The notes under the pieces are model-generated. The model was not told the DNA's origin and ran no database searches. It was given only the letters and a program-made list of their open reading frames with translations. A DNA stretch of 64,000 nucleotides from contig NZ_NPBY01000013.1 in NCBI RefSeq assembly GCF_002272015.1, positions 1 to 64,000 on the forward strand, read 5' to 3'. Each line of letters starts with the position of its first letter. Within the stretch, counting starts at the first letter, position 1. The position numbers were made by a program, and so were the translations under genes. The DNA is from Paenibacillus campinasensis (GTDB lineage Bacteria; Bacillota; Bacilli; Paenibacillales; Paenibacillaceae). Below, in pieces: positions 24,756-33,770 of this stretch.

Positions 24756-25874
24756 TTAGCGCACCCTTCCGCCAATAATGTAGTTTCGCAGGTCCCGGAA
24801 GACATTGGCCCTTCGAAAGGCATCGAGAATGACAAGGGACACCGGGCCTATAATGAGTCCCAGAAACCCGAACAGTTTGAGGCCGACAAACATGCCGAAC
24901 AGCGCAGCCAGCGGGTCCAGTCCGACACTGCTGGCCAGCACCTTCGGCTCCATAATCTGTCTGACGATCAGAATGACGCTGTACAGGACGGTCAGGCCGA
25001 TGGCCAAAGGGAGATTGCCGGTCATGAAGCAGTAGACGGACCAGGGGACGAGGACGATTCCGACACCCAAATAGGGCAGAAGATCGACCAGCCCGATCAA
25101 TAGCCCGATCGCAAGCGCGGATTTAACGCCGAGCGCATACAGGGCGATGACGACGATAACCCCGGTGATGGAGATGAGAATCAGCTGGGCTTTAGCGAAT
25201 CCGAACAGCGCTTTTTTCAGGTCGGATACAATGGTGGACATCGGCTTGCGGACCATGTCGGGCACGGCCTTAAGCAAGGTGCGGTTATGCCGCTCCCAGC
25301 TGTTGCTCAGGAAGAAGGCGGACAACAGCACCACGATCAGAATGGTGCCGAGATTCGGCAAGGAATAGATCACTTGCAGGATGCCGTTAAAAATGCCGGA
25401 TATCAGCTCGGTAACCGCTGTGCCGAGCGTCTCGGTCGTTTTGCTGATATTTTGGTTGATTGTATCGTGATAATTAGGGTTGTTCTGATAGAAACGGCTG
25501 ATTTCATTCACAATGCTCTGAAAGCTCTCATTCTGGGTCCAGGCCGTAACCCATTGAATCCAGGAATCCATATGCAGATTCAGCGATTGCGTCAAGGCGA
25601 TCAGCTCCTTGACCAGCCTCGTCACCGCCGCAGTCAGGATAAGCAGGGCGCTTCCGACGTAGACGATCAGCGACAGCGTGACTGCAAGCCAGCGAGGGAG
25701 CTTCAGCCTGCGCTGGAGCAGGCCTACAAACGGGTTCATGGCATAAGCGACAAGCCAGGCAAGAAGAAAGGGGTACAGCAGCGGCAGCAGCATATAGATG
25801 GCGTACACAGCAAGGGTAATAGAGGAGATGACCCAGAGCCCTCTGCCGATGCGTTTAAGCAGCAATCGTTCCAA
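24756..25874 (-). CDS. ytvI: Sporulation membrane protein YtvI (AI-2E transporter-like)
   Basis: The 372-residue protein of the AI-2E/UPF0118 transporter-like superfamily has two N-terminal helices (residues about 12-48). A long extracytoplasmic helical segment follows (LTQSLNLHMDSWIQWV, FYQNNPNYHDTINQNISK), then five to six helices (LGTILIVVLLSAFFLSN, LILISITGVIVVIALYALG, AIGLLIGLVDLLPYLGVG, LFGFLGLIIGPVSLVILDAF). Its place between fxsA and citZ and its length match YtvI, annotated as a sporulation integral membrane protein. Start is TTG behind AAGGAG. B. subtilis ytwI, which follows there, is absent here. Confidence 0.85.
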   Translation of the reverse strand: MERLLLKRIGRGLWVISSITLAVYAIYMLLPLLYPFLLAWLVAYAMNPFVGLLQRRLKLPRWLAVTLSLIVYVGSALLILTAAVTRLVKELIALTQSLNLHMDSWIQWVTAWTQNESFQSIVNEISRFYQNNPNYHDTINQNISKTTETLGTAVTELISGIFNGILQVIYSLPNLGTILIVVLLSAFFLSNSWERHNRTLLKAVPDMVRKPMSTIVSDLKKALFGFAKAQLILISITGVIVVIALYALGVKSALAIGLLIGLVDLLPYLGVGIVLVPWSVYCFMTGNLPLAIGLTVLYSVILIVRQIMEPKVLASSVGLDPLAALFGMFVGLKLFGFLGLIIGPVSLVILDAFRRANVFRDLRNYIIGGRVR

Positions 25875-25989
25875 GAGATCACGCTCCTTGTGTGTTCATC
25901 AGGACAAGTGGAAACAGGTCGACTTCTATATACGTATGCAGCTTATCCATCCATAAGGCTAATAGATTAAAACAATCTTTTTTCAAGAT

Positions 25990-26018
25990 TCGACAAGGAC
26001 AAATGTCACAGTTATAAT
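25990..26018 (+). promoter_or_regulatory. Sigma-A promoter of citZ
   Basis: TCGACA (close to TTGACA), 17 bases and a perfect TATAAT. Transcription would begin near 26025, giving a leader of about 230 nt. Confidence 0.75.
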
Positions 26019-26197
26019 GGAATTGTAAGTGATTTCAAAAAAATGTTTATGAATACGATAAACAATTTTGATGTGATGAATGTTCCATCTTATGTTCACT
26101 TATCAGACAAAATCCAGTATGATATGAGAAGGTTTTACAGTCAGCTTCAGGAAGTGAGCATAGGCACTATTTTTTTGCTTTTTTTCATCCGACTTCA

Positions 26198-26211
26198 TGA
26201 AAATGTTTTCA
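26198..26211 (+). promoter_or_regulatory. Candidate CcpA cre site in the citZ leader
   Basis: TGAAAATGTTTTCA fits the cre consensus TGWAANCGNTNWCA with a single mismatch (T for C) and is nearly palindromic. It lies about 175 bases downstream of the predicted start of transcription, where bound CcpA would act as a roadblock. B. subtilis citZ is CcpA-repressed. Confidence 0.5.
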
Positions 26212-26258
26212 TTGACGTCACCAATCAGTTTATCTAACGATAAAAGGAGAGATGAAAC

Positions 26259-27371
26259 ATGACAGCTACCAAGGGTTTGGAAGGCATTGTAGCTACCACT
26301 TCTTCGATTAGTTCGATCGTTGATGGCGTTCTGACTTATCGGGGATATAATATTGATGATCTCGCAGAGCACGCAACGTTTGAAGAAGTGGCTTATTTAC
26401 TATGGTTCGGCAAGCTGCCGAATGCCGAAGAGCTCAAAGCGCTCAAGCAGGATCTGAGCGACTACGCTGCCATTCCGGATGAGCTCATTCAGCAGCTGAA
26501 GCTGTATCCGAAGGATGCCAACACAATGGCGGCCCTTCGCTCGGCGGTATCGGCGCTGGCATTGTATGATGAAACAAGCGACGACATGAGTCGTGAAGCG
26601 AACGAGAAGAAAGCGGTTAAACTTCAGGCTCAGCTGCCAACGATCGTGGCTGCAATCGCCCGCATTCGGCAGGGTAAGGAGCCTGTGGCTCCGAAAGCCG
26701 GGGTTTCTGTCGCCGAGAATTTCCTGTATATGCTGCGGGGCGAAGATCCGGAGGAGACTTCCGTGAAGGCGCTGGATCAGGCGCTGGTGCTGCATGCGGA
26801 TCATGAGCTGAACGCATCGACGTTTGCATCTCGGGTAACGGTAGCGACGCTGTCGGACATCTACTCGGGCGTAACCTCAGCTATTGGCGCCTTGAAGGGG
26901 CCTCTCCATGGTGGGGCCAATGAGGCGGTTATGAAGATGCTCAATGAGATCGGTTCGCTTGATCGTGCAGAATCGTATATTATGGAGAAGCTGAACAACC
27001 GTGAGAAGATCATGGGCTTCGGTCACCGGGTATACAAGAATGGCGATCCTCGCGCGAAGCATCTTCAGAAGATGTCCCGCGAGCTGGGTCAGATGAAGGG
27101 CGATCTGACGCTGTATGAAATGTCGGTGCTGGTGGAGGAGACGGTGACGAAGCAGAAAGGGCTGAAACCGAATGTTGATTTCTACTCCGCATCCGTTTAT
27201 ACACAGCTTGGCATTGAGCAAGAGCTGTTCACACCGATTTTTGCAATCAGCCGCGTGTCCGGATGGACCGCCCATATCCTGGAGCAATACGACGGCAACC
27301 GCATTATCCGTCCTCGTGCAGAATACACGGGTCTGACGGATCAGAAGTATGTGCCGGTAGAACTTCGCTAA
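26259..27371 (+). CDS. citZ: Citrate synthase
   Basis: The 370-residue type II-like citrate synthase condenses oxaloacetate and acetyl-CoA. Landmarks are VDGVLTYRGYNIDDLAEHAT, LHADHELNASTFASRV (first active-site His), GPLHGGANEAVMKML, IMGFGHRVYKNGDPRA (second His) and NVDFYSASVYTQLGI with the catalytic Asp. ATG follows AAAAGGAG. It opens the citZ-icd-mdh cluster of the oxidative TCA branch, conserved with B. subtilis. Length and motif order are normal. Confidence 0.97.
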   Translation: MTATKGLEGIVATTSSISSIVDGVLTYRGYNIDDLAEHATFEEVAYLLWFGKLPNAEELKALKQDLSDYAAIPDELIQQLKLYPKDANTMAALRSAVSALALYDETSDDMSREANEKKAVKLQAQLPTIVAAIARIRQGKEPVAPKAGVSVAENFLYMLRGEDPEETSVKALDQALVLHADHELNASTFASRVTVATLSDIYSGVTSAIGALKGPLHGGANEAVMKMLNEIGSLDRAESYIMEKLNNREKIMGFGHRVYKNGDPRAKHLQKMSRELGQMKGDLTLYEMSVLVEETVTKQKGLKPNVDFYSASVYTQLGIEQELFTPIFAISRVSGWTAHILEQYDGNRIIRPRAEYTGLTDQKYVPVELR

Positions 27372-27496
27372 TTCGCTGTTTTCATGTACAATAGACAGGA
27401 GAAGACCGCTCGAACGCCGGTGAAACCGCGACGGCGGCTTTCTCTATGTCCTTTCATGCTTCTGAATCAACATATTCGAAGGAGGAACTCATACTC

Positions 27497-28789
27497 ATGA
27501 AACTGGAGAAATTCGCATTACCAACCGAAGGCGAGAAAATTACAATTGATAACGGCAAGCTGCAGGTGCCTAACAACCCGATCATTCCTTTCATCGAAGG
27601 CGATGGAACCGGTCGTGACATTTGGAAAGCTTCCAAGCGCGTGCTGGATGCAGCGGTTGAGAAGGCTTACGGGGGTTCCAGAAAGCTGGCATGGTATGAA
27701 GTGTTTGCCGGAGAGAAAGCATACAATACATACGGAGAGTGGCTGCCTAACGATACACTGGAAGCGATCCGTGAATATATCGTGGCTATCAAGGGCCCAC
27801 TGACTACTCCGATCGGCGGCGGCATCCGTTCCCTGAACGTTGCTCTTCGTCAAGAGCTTGACCTGTATACCTGCTTGCGTCCGGTACGTTATTTCAAGGG
27901 TGTACCTTCCCCTGTTAAACGTCCGGAACTGGTTGATATGGTTATTTTCCGTGAGAATACAGAGGATATCTATGCAGGCATCGAGTACAAGGAAGGCACG
28001 GAAGAAGTGAAGAAGGTCATCAAGTTCCTCCAGGACGAGATGGGTGTTCACAAAATCCGCTTCCCTGAAACGTCCGGTATCGGGATCAAGCCAGTATCCT
28101 CCGAAGGCTCCAAGCGCCTTGTGCGCGCTGCGGTAGAATATGCAATCAAGCATAACCGCAAGAGCGTCACGCTCGTTCATAAAGGCAACATCATGAAATT
28201 CACCGAAGGTGCCTTCAAGAACTGGGGCTATGAAGTGGCTGAGGCTGAATTCGGAGATAAAGTGTTCACTTGGGCACAATATGACATCATCAAGGAAAAA
28301 GAAGGCACAGATGCAGCGAACGCAGCCCAGAAGGCAGCGGAAGAGGCTGGCAAGATCATCGTGAAGGATGCGATCGCAGACATCGCATTGCAGCAAGTTC
28401 TGACGCGTCCGACAGACTTCGATGTCATTGCAACGCTGAACCTGAACGGTGACTACCTGTCCGATGCACTTGCTGCTCAAGTCGGCGGGATCGGTATCGC
28501 TCCAGGCGCGAACATCAACTACGTGACAGGACATGCTATTTTCGAAGCGACTCACGGCACGGCTCCTAAGTATGCCGACAAGGACGTGGTGAACCCGGGT
28601 TCTGTTATCCTGTCCGGCGTAATGCTGCTTGAGCACCTCGGATGGCAGGAAGCGGCTGACCTGATCTACAAGGGCATGGAAACAGCGATCAACAACAAAA
28701 CCGTTACGTATGACTTCGCACGTCTGATGGAAGGTGCAACGGAAGTGAAATGCTCCGAGTTTGCAAACGAGATCATTAATAACCTGTAA
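27497..28789 (+). CDS. icd: NADP-dependent isocitrate dehydrogenase
   Basis: The 430-residue enzyme oxidatively decarboxylates isocitrate to 2-oxoglutarate. I start it at the ATG at 27497 ([15 protein letters not shown]) because GGAGG lies in front of it; an upstream in-frame start at 27446 would precede that site. Key parts are [13 protein letters not shown], the substrate loop [15 protein letters not shown] with its phosphorylatable serine, [27 protein letters not shown] and the nucleotide end [21 protein letters not shown]-rich hairpin (ACGCCG/CGGCGG near 27414-27437) separates it from citZ, allowing partly separate control. Confidence 0.97.
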   Translation: MKLEKFALPTEGEKITIDNGKLQVPNNPIIPFIEGDGTGRDIWKASKRVLDAAVEKAYGGSRKLAWYEVFAGEKAYNTYGEWLPNDTLEAIREYIVAIKGPLTTPIGGGIRSLNVALRQELDLYTCLRPVRYFKGVPSPVKRPELVDMVIFRENTEDIYAGIEYKEGTEEVKKVIKFLQDEMGVHKIRFPETSGIGIKPVSSEGSKRLVRAAVEYAIKHNRKSVTLVHKGNIMKFTEGAFKNWGYEVAEAEFGDKVFTWAQYDIIKEKEGTDAANAAQKAAEEAGKIIVKDAIADIALQQVLTRPTDFDVIATLNLNGDYLSDALAAQVGGIGIAPGANINYVTGHAIFEATHGTAPKYADKDVVNPGSVILSGVMLLEHLGWQEAADLIYKGMETAINNKTVTYDFARLMEGATEVKCSEFANEIINNL

Positions 28790-28802
28790 GGGGGAGAGCT
28801 TC

Positions 28803-29744
28803 GTGGCAATTACTCGTAAGAAAATAACGGTAGTGGGTGCTGGATTTACGGGAGCAACAACGGCTTTGATGCTGGCTCAGAAGGAACTGGGCGACGTCGT
28901 GCTGCTTGATATTCCCCAACTGGAGAATCCGACGAAAGGGAAGGCGCTCGATATGCTCGAGGCCAGCCCGGTGCAAGGCTTTGACAGCCATATTGTCGGA
29001 ACATCCAGCTATGAGGATGCCAAGGATTCCGACATCGTCATCATTACGGCTGGCGTAGCCCGCAAGCCGGGCATGAGCCGGGATGATCTGGTCAACACGA
29101 ATGCCGGCATCGTGAAGTCGGTATGCGAGAGCGTGAAGACGCATGCGCCGAATTCCACGGTCATCATTTTGAGCAACCCGGTGGATGCTATGACCTATGT
29201 GGCTTACCATAGTCTTGGGTTCCCGAAAAACCGGGTGATCGGACAATCCGGCGTTCTGGACACTGCTCGTTACTGTACGTTTATTGCCCAGGAGCTTAAT
29301 GTATCCGTTGAGGATGTGCGCGGATTCGTGCTCGGCGGCCACGGGGATGACATGGTGCCGCTTGTCCGCTATTCCAGCGTTGGCGGCATTCCGATCGACA
29401 CGCTGATTCCGAAGGATCGCATTGAGGCGATCGTGCAGCGCACGCGGGTAGGCGGCGGCGAGATCGTGAACCTGCTGGGCAACGGCAGTGCCTATTACGC
29501 GCCGGCTGCCTCTCTCGTCCAGATGACCGAGGCGATTCTGAAGGACAAGAAGCGGATTCTGCCGGTCATCGCGCTGCTCGAGGGAGAGTACGGCTACCAG
29601 GATCTGTTTATGGGCGTGCCTGTTATTCTCGGCGGAGATGGGATCGAGAAAGTGTTCGAGCTGGAATTGACGCCGGAAGAGAAGGCAGCGCTCGACAAAT
29701 CGGCCGAATCGGTGAGAAGTGTAACTTCTGTAGTGACGTTATAA
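28803..29744 (+). CDS. mdh: Malate dehydrogenase
   Basis: The 313-residue NAD-dependent, LDH-like malate dehydrogenase starts at GTG at 28803 with GGGGGAGAG upstream. It has the Rossmann motif [22 protein letters not shown] ending in the NAD-selecting Asp, [17 protein letters not shown] (substrate loop with the Arg of malate enzymes), [11 protein letters not shown] and the catalytic [16 protein letters not shown]. It starts 13 bases after icd, so the pair is one transcript, ended by the hairpin at 29776. Confidence 0.97.
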   Translation: MAITRKKITVVGAGFTGATTALMLAQKELGDVVLLDIPQLENPTKGKALDMLEASPVQGFDSHIVGTSSYEDAKDSDIVIITAGVARKPGMSRDDLVNTNAGIVKSVCESVKTHAPNSTVIILSNPVDAMTYVAYHSLGFPKNRVIGQSGVLDTARYCTFIAQELNVSVEDVRGFVLGGHGDDMVPLVRYSSVGGIPIDTLIPKDRIEAIVQRTRVGGGEIVNLLGNGSAYYAPAASLVQMTEAILKDKKRILPVIALLEGEYGYQDLFMGVPVILGGDGIEKVFELELTPEEKAALDKSAESVRSVTSVVTL

Positions 29745-29775
29745 CGAATGCGATTTCACAAAATTGCCTAGAATC

Positions 29776-29816
29776 CAATCCCGTCCCGATGTTTCGGGGC
29801 GGGATTGCTTTTCTTT
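29776..29816 (+). terminator. Terminator after mdh
   Basis: CAATCCCG pairs with CGGGATTG, with TCCCG/CGGGG pairing inside, then CTTTTCTTT. Confidence 0.85.
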
Positions 29817-29899
29817 GGAGAGATTGTCCAGTATAATATAAGGCGATAATGACAAGAAAGTGACATGAATTACACTAACGATGTTGGAGGAATTTATTC

Positions 29900-30325
29900 A
29901 TGTGGAATGTGACATTTTTTCTGCATATGGTCGGAACGGCAGCGCTTGGATTTTATTTGATTCTGCCATTGGTTGTCGGCGGTATTCAGAAGCTGTCCTC
30001 AGGTGCACAAGAAGGGGCAATTAGCACTATTCATGTAGCGAATCGGGTTGCACAGTATGGTTTGGTGCTTCAGCTGTTGACTGGGGGATACATGATGTCC
30101 CAGGGCAACTACACCTACGTGTGGATGGCGGTAGTAACGGTTCTGCTGCTTGCGATGTTCGCGGTTGGGGGCATCATGAGCAAGCCGCTTAAGAACGCGC
30201 TCGCAGGAATTCGGGAGAAGCGTGATGTGAAAGCCGACATCGGCAAGCTCGGCACATTCAGTGCGGTGCTGTCGCTGCTGCTGCTCGTTATGATTTTCTT
30301 CATGGTATTTGACAACATTATTTAA
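29900..30325 (+). CDS. Four-helix membrane protein of unknown function
   Basis: The 141-residue protein has four hydrophobic segments, near residues 5-27 (FFLHMVGTAALGFYLILPLVV), 48-68, 75-93 (VWMAVVTVLLLAMFAVGGIM) and 118-138 (FSAVLSLLLLVMIFFMVFD). Loops are short and the basic AGIREKRDVKADIGK loop is probably cytoplasmic. It lacks the residues I would need to assign a family; the layout resembles small DUF2269/CopD-type proteins. ATG is preceded by TTGGAGG, and TATAAT occurs at 29832-29837. It is followed by its own terminator, so it is a single-gene unit. Confidence 0.7.
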   Translation: MWNVTFFLHMVGTAALGFYLILPLVVGGIQKLSSGAQEGAISTIHVANRVAQYGLVLQLLTGGYMMSQGNYTYVWMAVVTVLLLAMFAVGGIMSKPLKNALAGIREKRDVKADIGKLGTFSAVLSLLLLVMIFFMVFDNII

Positions 30326-30689
30326 GAGCGCGCATGAAGCGTGAGAAGCGCGGCTGATCTGCTGTTTATCTGCAGGTTAGATAGACAGGCCGTGTTCTTC
30401 AGACGATAACCGGACCAGGCTAAGGGGATTTCCCTTGCTGGTCCGGTTTTTTATATTGGACCGCCATATATAATGTTCGCAATAGAGCTGGTAGTGGGAA
30501 CATTGGGTTCGGACGAATGGGATGAGCGGGTTAAGCGGGATAAGCCAGGGCCAAGCCTTCCGGGCGATGGCGTTTGATCAAGCGGAAACTGTGGTAATTA
30601 TCATATCGTAAGGCTCCGGCAAGAATAAAGAGCCAAAACAGACACATCCTATGAAAGGCCGATACTGACCTGAAAGGAGAGATAAGCAA
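30326..30689 (+). other. Gene-free stretch upstream of the SDR gene
   Basis: It contains the terminator at 30408-30453 and the promoter region of the SDR gene. GTTTGA (30572-30577), 14 bases and TGGTAA resemble a sigma-B promoter but I consider this weak. Nothing else stands out. Confidence 0.5.
30408..30453 (+). terminator. Terminator after the four-helix membrane protein gene
   Basis: AACCGGACCAG pairs with CTGGTCCGGTT and is followed by a T-run. Confidence 0.92.
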
Positions 30690-31556
30690 ATGTCACAGAA
30701 CAACGGGAAGCAAACGCTGCCGCCGCAGCATCAGGATCGCCGGCCAGGCGTTGAGACGGAAATGAATCCACAGCCTGTATTTGAGACGAGTGAATATAAA
30801 GCTGCTGGCAAGCTGGAGGGCAAGGTGGCGCTCATTACCGGAGGAGACAGCGGCATTGGCCGCGCGGTGGCGGTCCACTATGCCAAGGAAGGCGCTGACG
30901 TAGCGATTGTATATTTGAACGAGCATCAGGATGCGGAGGAGACGAAGCGCCAGGTCGAGCAGGAAGGGCGTAAATGCATTTTGATTGCTGGTGATGTGGG
31001 CGATGACGGATTTTGCCGCGATGCCGTGAAGCGCACGGTGGAGGAGCTCGGAAAGCTGGACATTCTAGTCAACAACGCAGCTGAGCAGCATCCGCAGCAG
31101 AAGATTGAAGATATTTCGAAGGAGCAGCTTGAGCGCACGTTCCAGACGAATATCTTCTCGATGTTCTATCTGACTCAGGCGGCCATGCCGCATCTGGGCA
31201 AAGGGAGTACCATTATCAACACAACCTCGATTACCGCATACCGAGGCAGCCCGCAGCTGCTCGACTATTCGTCGACGAAAGGGGCGATTGTTGCGTTCAC
31301 GCGTTCCCTGTCCATGAACCTTGTAGAGAAGGGCATCCGTGTCAATGCCGTAGCTCCGGGGCCGATCTGGACGCCGCTCATTCCGTCCACTTTCCCGGCG
31401 GATCAGGTGAGCGAGTTCGGCGGAACGCAGCCGATGAAGAGACCGGGCCAGCCGGAAGAGCTAGCACCTGCTTACGTATACTTGGCATCAAGCGATTCCT
31501 CTTACGTTAGCGGACAGGTCATTCATGTCAACGGCGGCGAAGTGATCAACGGGTAA
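30690..31556 (+). CDS. Short-chain dehydrogenase, YdaD/YhxC-type
   Basis: The 288-residue SDR has an N-terminal tail of about 40 residues rich in Gln and Pro (LPPQHQDRRPGVETEMNPQP), typical of the YdaD/YhxC/YhdF general-stress group. The NAD(P) loop TGGDSGIGRAVAVHYAKEG follows, then NNAAEQHPQQ, the catalytic Ser in NTTSITAYRGSPQ, YSSTKGA with catalytic Tyr and Lys, and the C-terminal SGQVIHVNGGEVING. The substrate is unknown; B. subtilis relatives are stress-induced. RBS AAAGGAGAG precedes the ATG. It is a single-gene unit between two terminators. Confidence 0.9.
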   Translation: MSQNNGKQTLPPQHQDRRPGVETEMNPQPVFETSEYKAAGKLEGKVALITGGDSGIGRAVAVHYAKEGADVAIVYLNEHQDAEETKRQVEQEGRKCILIAGDVGDDGFCRDAVKRTVEELGKLDILVNNAAEQHPQQKIEDISKEQLERTFQTNIFSMFYLTQAAMPHLGKGSTIINTTSITAYRGSPQLLDYSSTKGAIVAFTRSLSMNLVEKGIRVNAVAPGPIWTPLIPSTFPADQVSEFGGTQPMKRPGQPEELAPAYVYLASSDSSYVSGQVIHVNGGEVING

Positions 31557-31576
31557 GACGAACGGTTAGGATTAGT

Positions 31577-31641
31577 CAAGATTAGCAGTAAAGATTAGCG
31601 GTCAAGATTCACGGTAAAGATTCACAGTAAAGATTAGCGAA
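31577..31641 (+). repeat. Degenerate 13-bp tandem repeat, five units
   Basis: The units are CAAGATTAGCAGT, AAAGATTAGCGGT, CAAGATTCACGGT, AAAGATTCACAGT and AAAGATTAGCGAA, all in register with no spacer, preceded by the partial AGGATTAGT. They share AAGATTNNCNGT. The unit is not a multiple of three and lies outside genes. Confidence 0.85.
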
Positions 31642-31704
31642 GCAGCGGAATCGTTTCCTGACGAGGATCTGAGGGACACGAACCGGGATTATAACACGGG
31701 ACAT

Positions 31705-31750
31705 AACAGCGGGCGGCATGCATTAGGGCATGCGAATGCCCGCTGTTTTT
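31705..31750 (+). terminator. Terminator for the SDR transcript
   Basis: AACAGCGGGC at 31705-31714 pairs with GCCCGCTGTT at 31738-31747 and is followed by TTT. GCATGC palindromes lie in the loop. Confidence 0.85.
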
Positions 31751-31920
31751 CTGGTCGGATTCAAGCGATTATACCACTCGGCGGCAAGCGGCATGTTCGG
31801 ATAATCAATTTTTAAGTAAACCCTTTCATGACAGAAGGGATATGATATGATAGAACTAGAATAAGTATGATTATTATCACAGCCACCAGGTTCTGGTCAT
31901 GAGAGAGGAGTTAGTCTAAA

Positions 31921-33474
31921 GTGATTAGGCAGTTTGAAGAGAGCATGTACCAATTGATCGTAGAAACCTCCACGAACCTTCCGGGTGATGTGCGAAGAGC
32001 GGTTCTTCGCGGAAAAGCCGCAGAGGATGCCGCAACGCGCGCCGGTTTGGCGCTTGCCACCATTACGCAAAATATTGAAATGGCGGAGCAGGAAGTATCT
32101 CCGATCTGCCAAGATACCGGCATGCCTACCTTTATCGTACATACGCCTGTCGGGGCGAATCAAATCGAAATGAAGAAGGCAATCCGCGCCGCCGTTGTGA
32201 GAGCGACCAAGGATGGCAAGCTGCGTCCGAACTCTGTCGACTCCCTAACCGGGGCCAACAGTGGAGATAATCTCGGCCCGGGCACCCCGGTCATTCATTT
32301 TGAGCAGTGGGAGAAGGATGCGGTCGAGGTGCGCCTGATTCTGAAGGGCGGCGGCTGCGAGAATAAAAACATCCAGTACAGCCTACCGACAGAGCTCGAA
32401 GGATTGGGCAAAGCGGGACGGGATCTGGACGGCATTCGCAAATGCATCATGCATGCGGTTTATCAGGCCCAGGGTCAAGGGTGCAGCGCCGGCTTTATCG
32501 GCGTTGGCATTGGCGGGGACCGGACAACCGGATATGAGCTGGCGAAGCAGCAGCTGTTCCGGAATGTCGATGATGTCAATCCGAATGAGGATCTGCGAAA
32601 GCTTGAAGAGTATGTTCTGGACAATGCCAACAAGCTGGGCATCGGTACGATGGGCTTTGGCGGTGAAGTCACGCTGCTTGGCTGCAAAATCGGCGCGATG
32701 AACCGGCTGCCGGCGAGCTTTTTCGTCTCGGTTGCCTATAACTGCTGGGCCTTCCGCCGTCAGGGCGTCCTGATCCAGCCAGACAGTGGCGAGATTACCG
32801 ACTGGCTGTATGAGTCCGGGCATGAAGTAGGCATGAATCCGGAGACGGAGAAAGAGCTGGCTGCGACAGATGCAGCTGGCACAGCATCCAGCGGACGTGA
32901 AATCGTGCTTCAGACGCCGATCAGCGAGGAGCAGATTCGCAGTCTCAAGGTCGGCGATGTGGTCATTATCCGCGGGGAAATGCATACTGGCCGCGATGCG
33001 CTGCACAAATATTTGATGGACCATGATGCGCCGATTGATCTGAACGGTGCGGTTATTTATCACTGTGGACCAGTGATGCTGAAGGATGAGGATGGCTGGC
33101 ATGTCAAGGCCGCCGGTCCGACAACGAGCATTCGGGAGGAGCCTTATCAAGGCGATATTTTGAAGAAATTTGGCATTCGTGCGGTCATTGGCAAAGGCGG
33201 AATGGGGCCGAAGACGCTTCAGGCCTTGCAGGAGCATGGCGCGGTATACCTTAACGCCATTGGCGGAGCGGCGCAATATTATGCCAAATGTATCCGCAAG
33301 GTGAACGGCGTCGATTTCATGGAGTTTGGTATTCCGGAGGCGATGTGGCATCTGGAGGTTGACGGATTTGCAGCCATCGTGACGATGGACTCTCACGGCA
33401 ACAGCCTGCACGCTGATGTGAACAAAGACTCGGCCGCCAAGCTGGAGATGTTTAAAGAGCCGGTATTCCTTTAA
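31921..33474 (+). CDS. Class I (iron-sulfur) fumarate hydratase
   Basis: The 517-residue enzyme fuses the alpha (residues about 1-290) and beta (about 300-517) parts of class I fumarases, which interconvert fumarate and malate with a [4Fe-4S] cluster. Likely cluster cysteines are C63 (SPICQDTGMP), C188 (GQGCSAGFIGVGIGGDR) and C275 (YNCWAFRR), spaced much as in E. coli FumA. The beta part has RGEMHTGRDALHKYL, HCGPVMLKD, IGKGGMGPKTLQAL and GGAAQYYAK. Start is GTG with GAGAGGAG upstream. B. subtilis relies on a class II enzyme, so this is a different solution, and oxygen-sensitive in the family. Confidence 0.95.
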   Translation: MIRQFEESMYQLIVETSTNLPGDVRRAVLRGKAAEDAATRAGLALATITQNIEMAEQEVSPICQDTGMPTFIVHTPVGANQIEMKKAIRAAVVRATKDGKLRPNSVDSLTGANSGDNLGPGTPVIHFEQWEKDAVEVRLILKGGGCENKNIQYSLPTELEGLGKAGRDLDGIRKCIMHAVYQAQGQGCSAGFIGVGIGGDRTTGYELAKQQLFRNVDDVNPNEDLRKLEEYVLDNANKLGIGTMGFGGEVTLLGCKIGAMNRLPASFFVSVAYNCWAFRRQGVLIQPDSGEITDWLYESGHEVGMNPETEKELAATDAAGTASSGREIVLQTPISEEQIRSLKVGDVVIIRGEMHTGRDALHKYLMDHDAPIDLNGAVIYHCGPVMLKDEDGWHVKAAGPTTSIREEPYQGDILKKFGIRAVIGKGGMGPKTLQALQEHGAVYLNAIGGAAQYYAKCIRKVNGVDFMEFGIPEAMWHLEVDGFAAIVTMDSHGNSLHADVNKDSAAKLEMFKEPVFL

Positions 33475-33533
33475 TTAGGAGATAGCTGAATCAACGATGC
33501 GTGAATAGCCACGCGCTTGGATTTATAACCACG

Positions 33534-33572
33534 AACACCGATTGCTGTCAGTAGGCGATCGGTGTTTTTTTT
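33534..33572 (+). terminator. Terminator after the fumarase gene
   Basis: AACACCGAT at 33534-33542 pairs with ATCGGTGTT, followed by a long T-run. Confidence 0.9.
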
Positions 33573-33770
33573 ATTAAGTCTTTTTTTCGAAGGTCAGGAT
33601 ATGGTGTTGCCAAGGAATTAACGATGCCCGAGTGTTTTTCCAAGACGATATCAAGTTTGTGGTCAAGGCGTTTAAATCTTTCGTTGCGGTTAGGCCGGCG
33701 AAGGAGGTATGATGAGAAACAAATACGAATGAAAGAGTTTCGCACACCGGCAGGTGGCGAGGAGGAACAC

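Larger units (their letters stand above)
25875..26258 (+). other. Regulatory region between ytvI and citZ
   Basis: This 384-base stretch holds the start-side region of ytvI, a near-consensus sigma-A promoter at 25990-26018 and a leader of roughly 230 bases before citZ. The leader is AT-rich, contains a T-rich stretch around 26169-26186 and a cre-like site at 26198-26211. I see no convincing gene and no clear CcpC dyad. Confidence 0.6.
31557..31920 (+). other. Intergenic region with tandem repeats before the fumarase gene
   Basis: It holds a five-unit 13-bp tandem repeat (31577-31641), a strong terminator (31705-31750) and, near 31841-31851, overlapping TATGAT elements that may be the fumarase -10. 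No gene is seen. Confidence 0.6.

Noticed and set aside
26013..26110. CcpC-type ATAA-N7-TTAT dyad near the citZ promoter
   Set aside because: Only half-sites (such as ATAA at 26059) were found, with no properly spaced partner.
26043..26237. A 64-codon frame in the citZ leader
   Set aside because: It starts just after the -10 with no ribosome site and has unlike composition. The region is better explained as leader with cre site.
30572..30597. Sigma-B-like promoter GTTTGA-N14-TGGTAA before the SDR gene
   Set aside because: One mismatch in each element, distance of more than 90 bases to the start, and I cannot show that this organism has sigma-B.
31577..31641. CRISPR array
   Set aside because: Units of 13 bp are contiguous with no spacers and no cas genes lie nearby. 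It is a simple tandem repeat.
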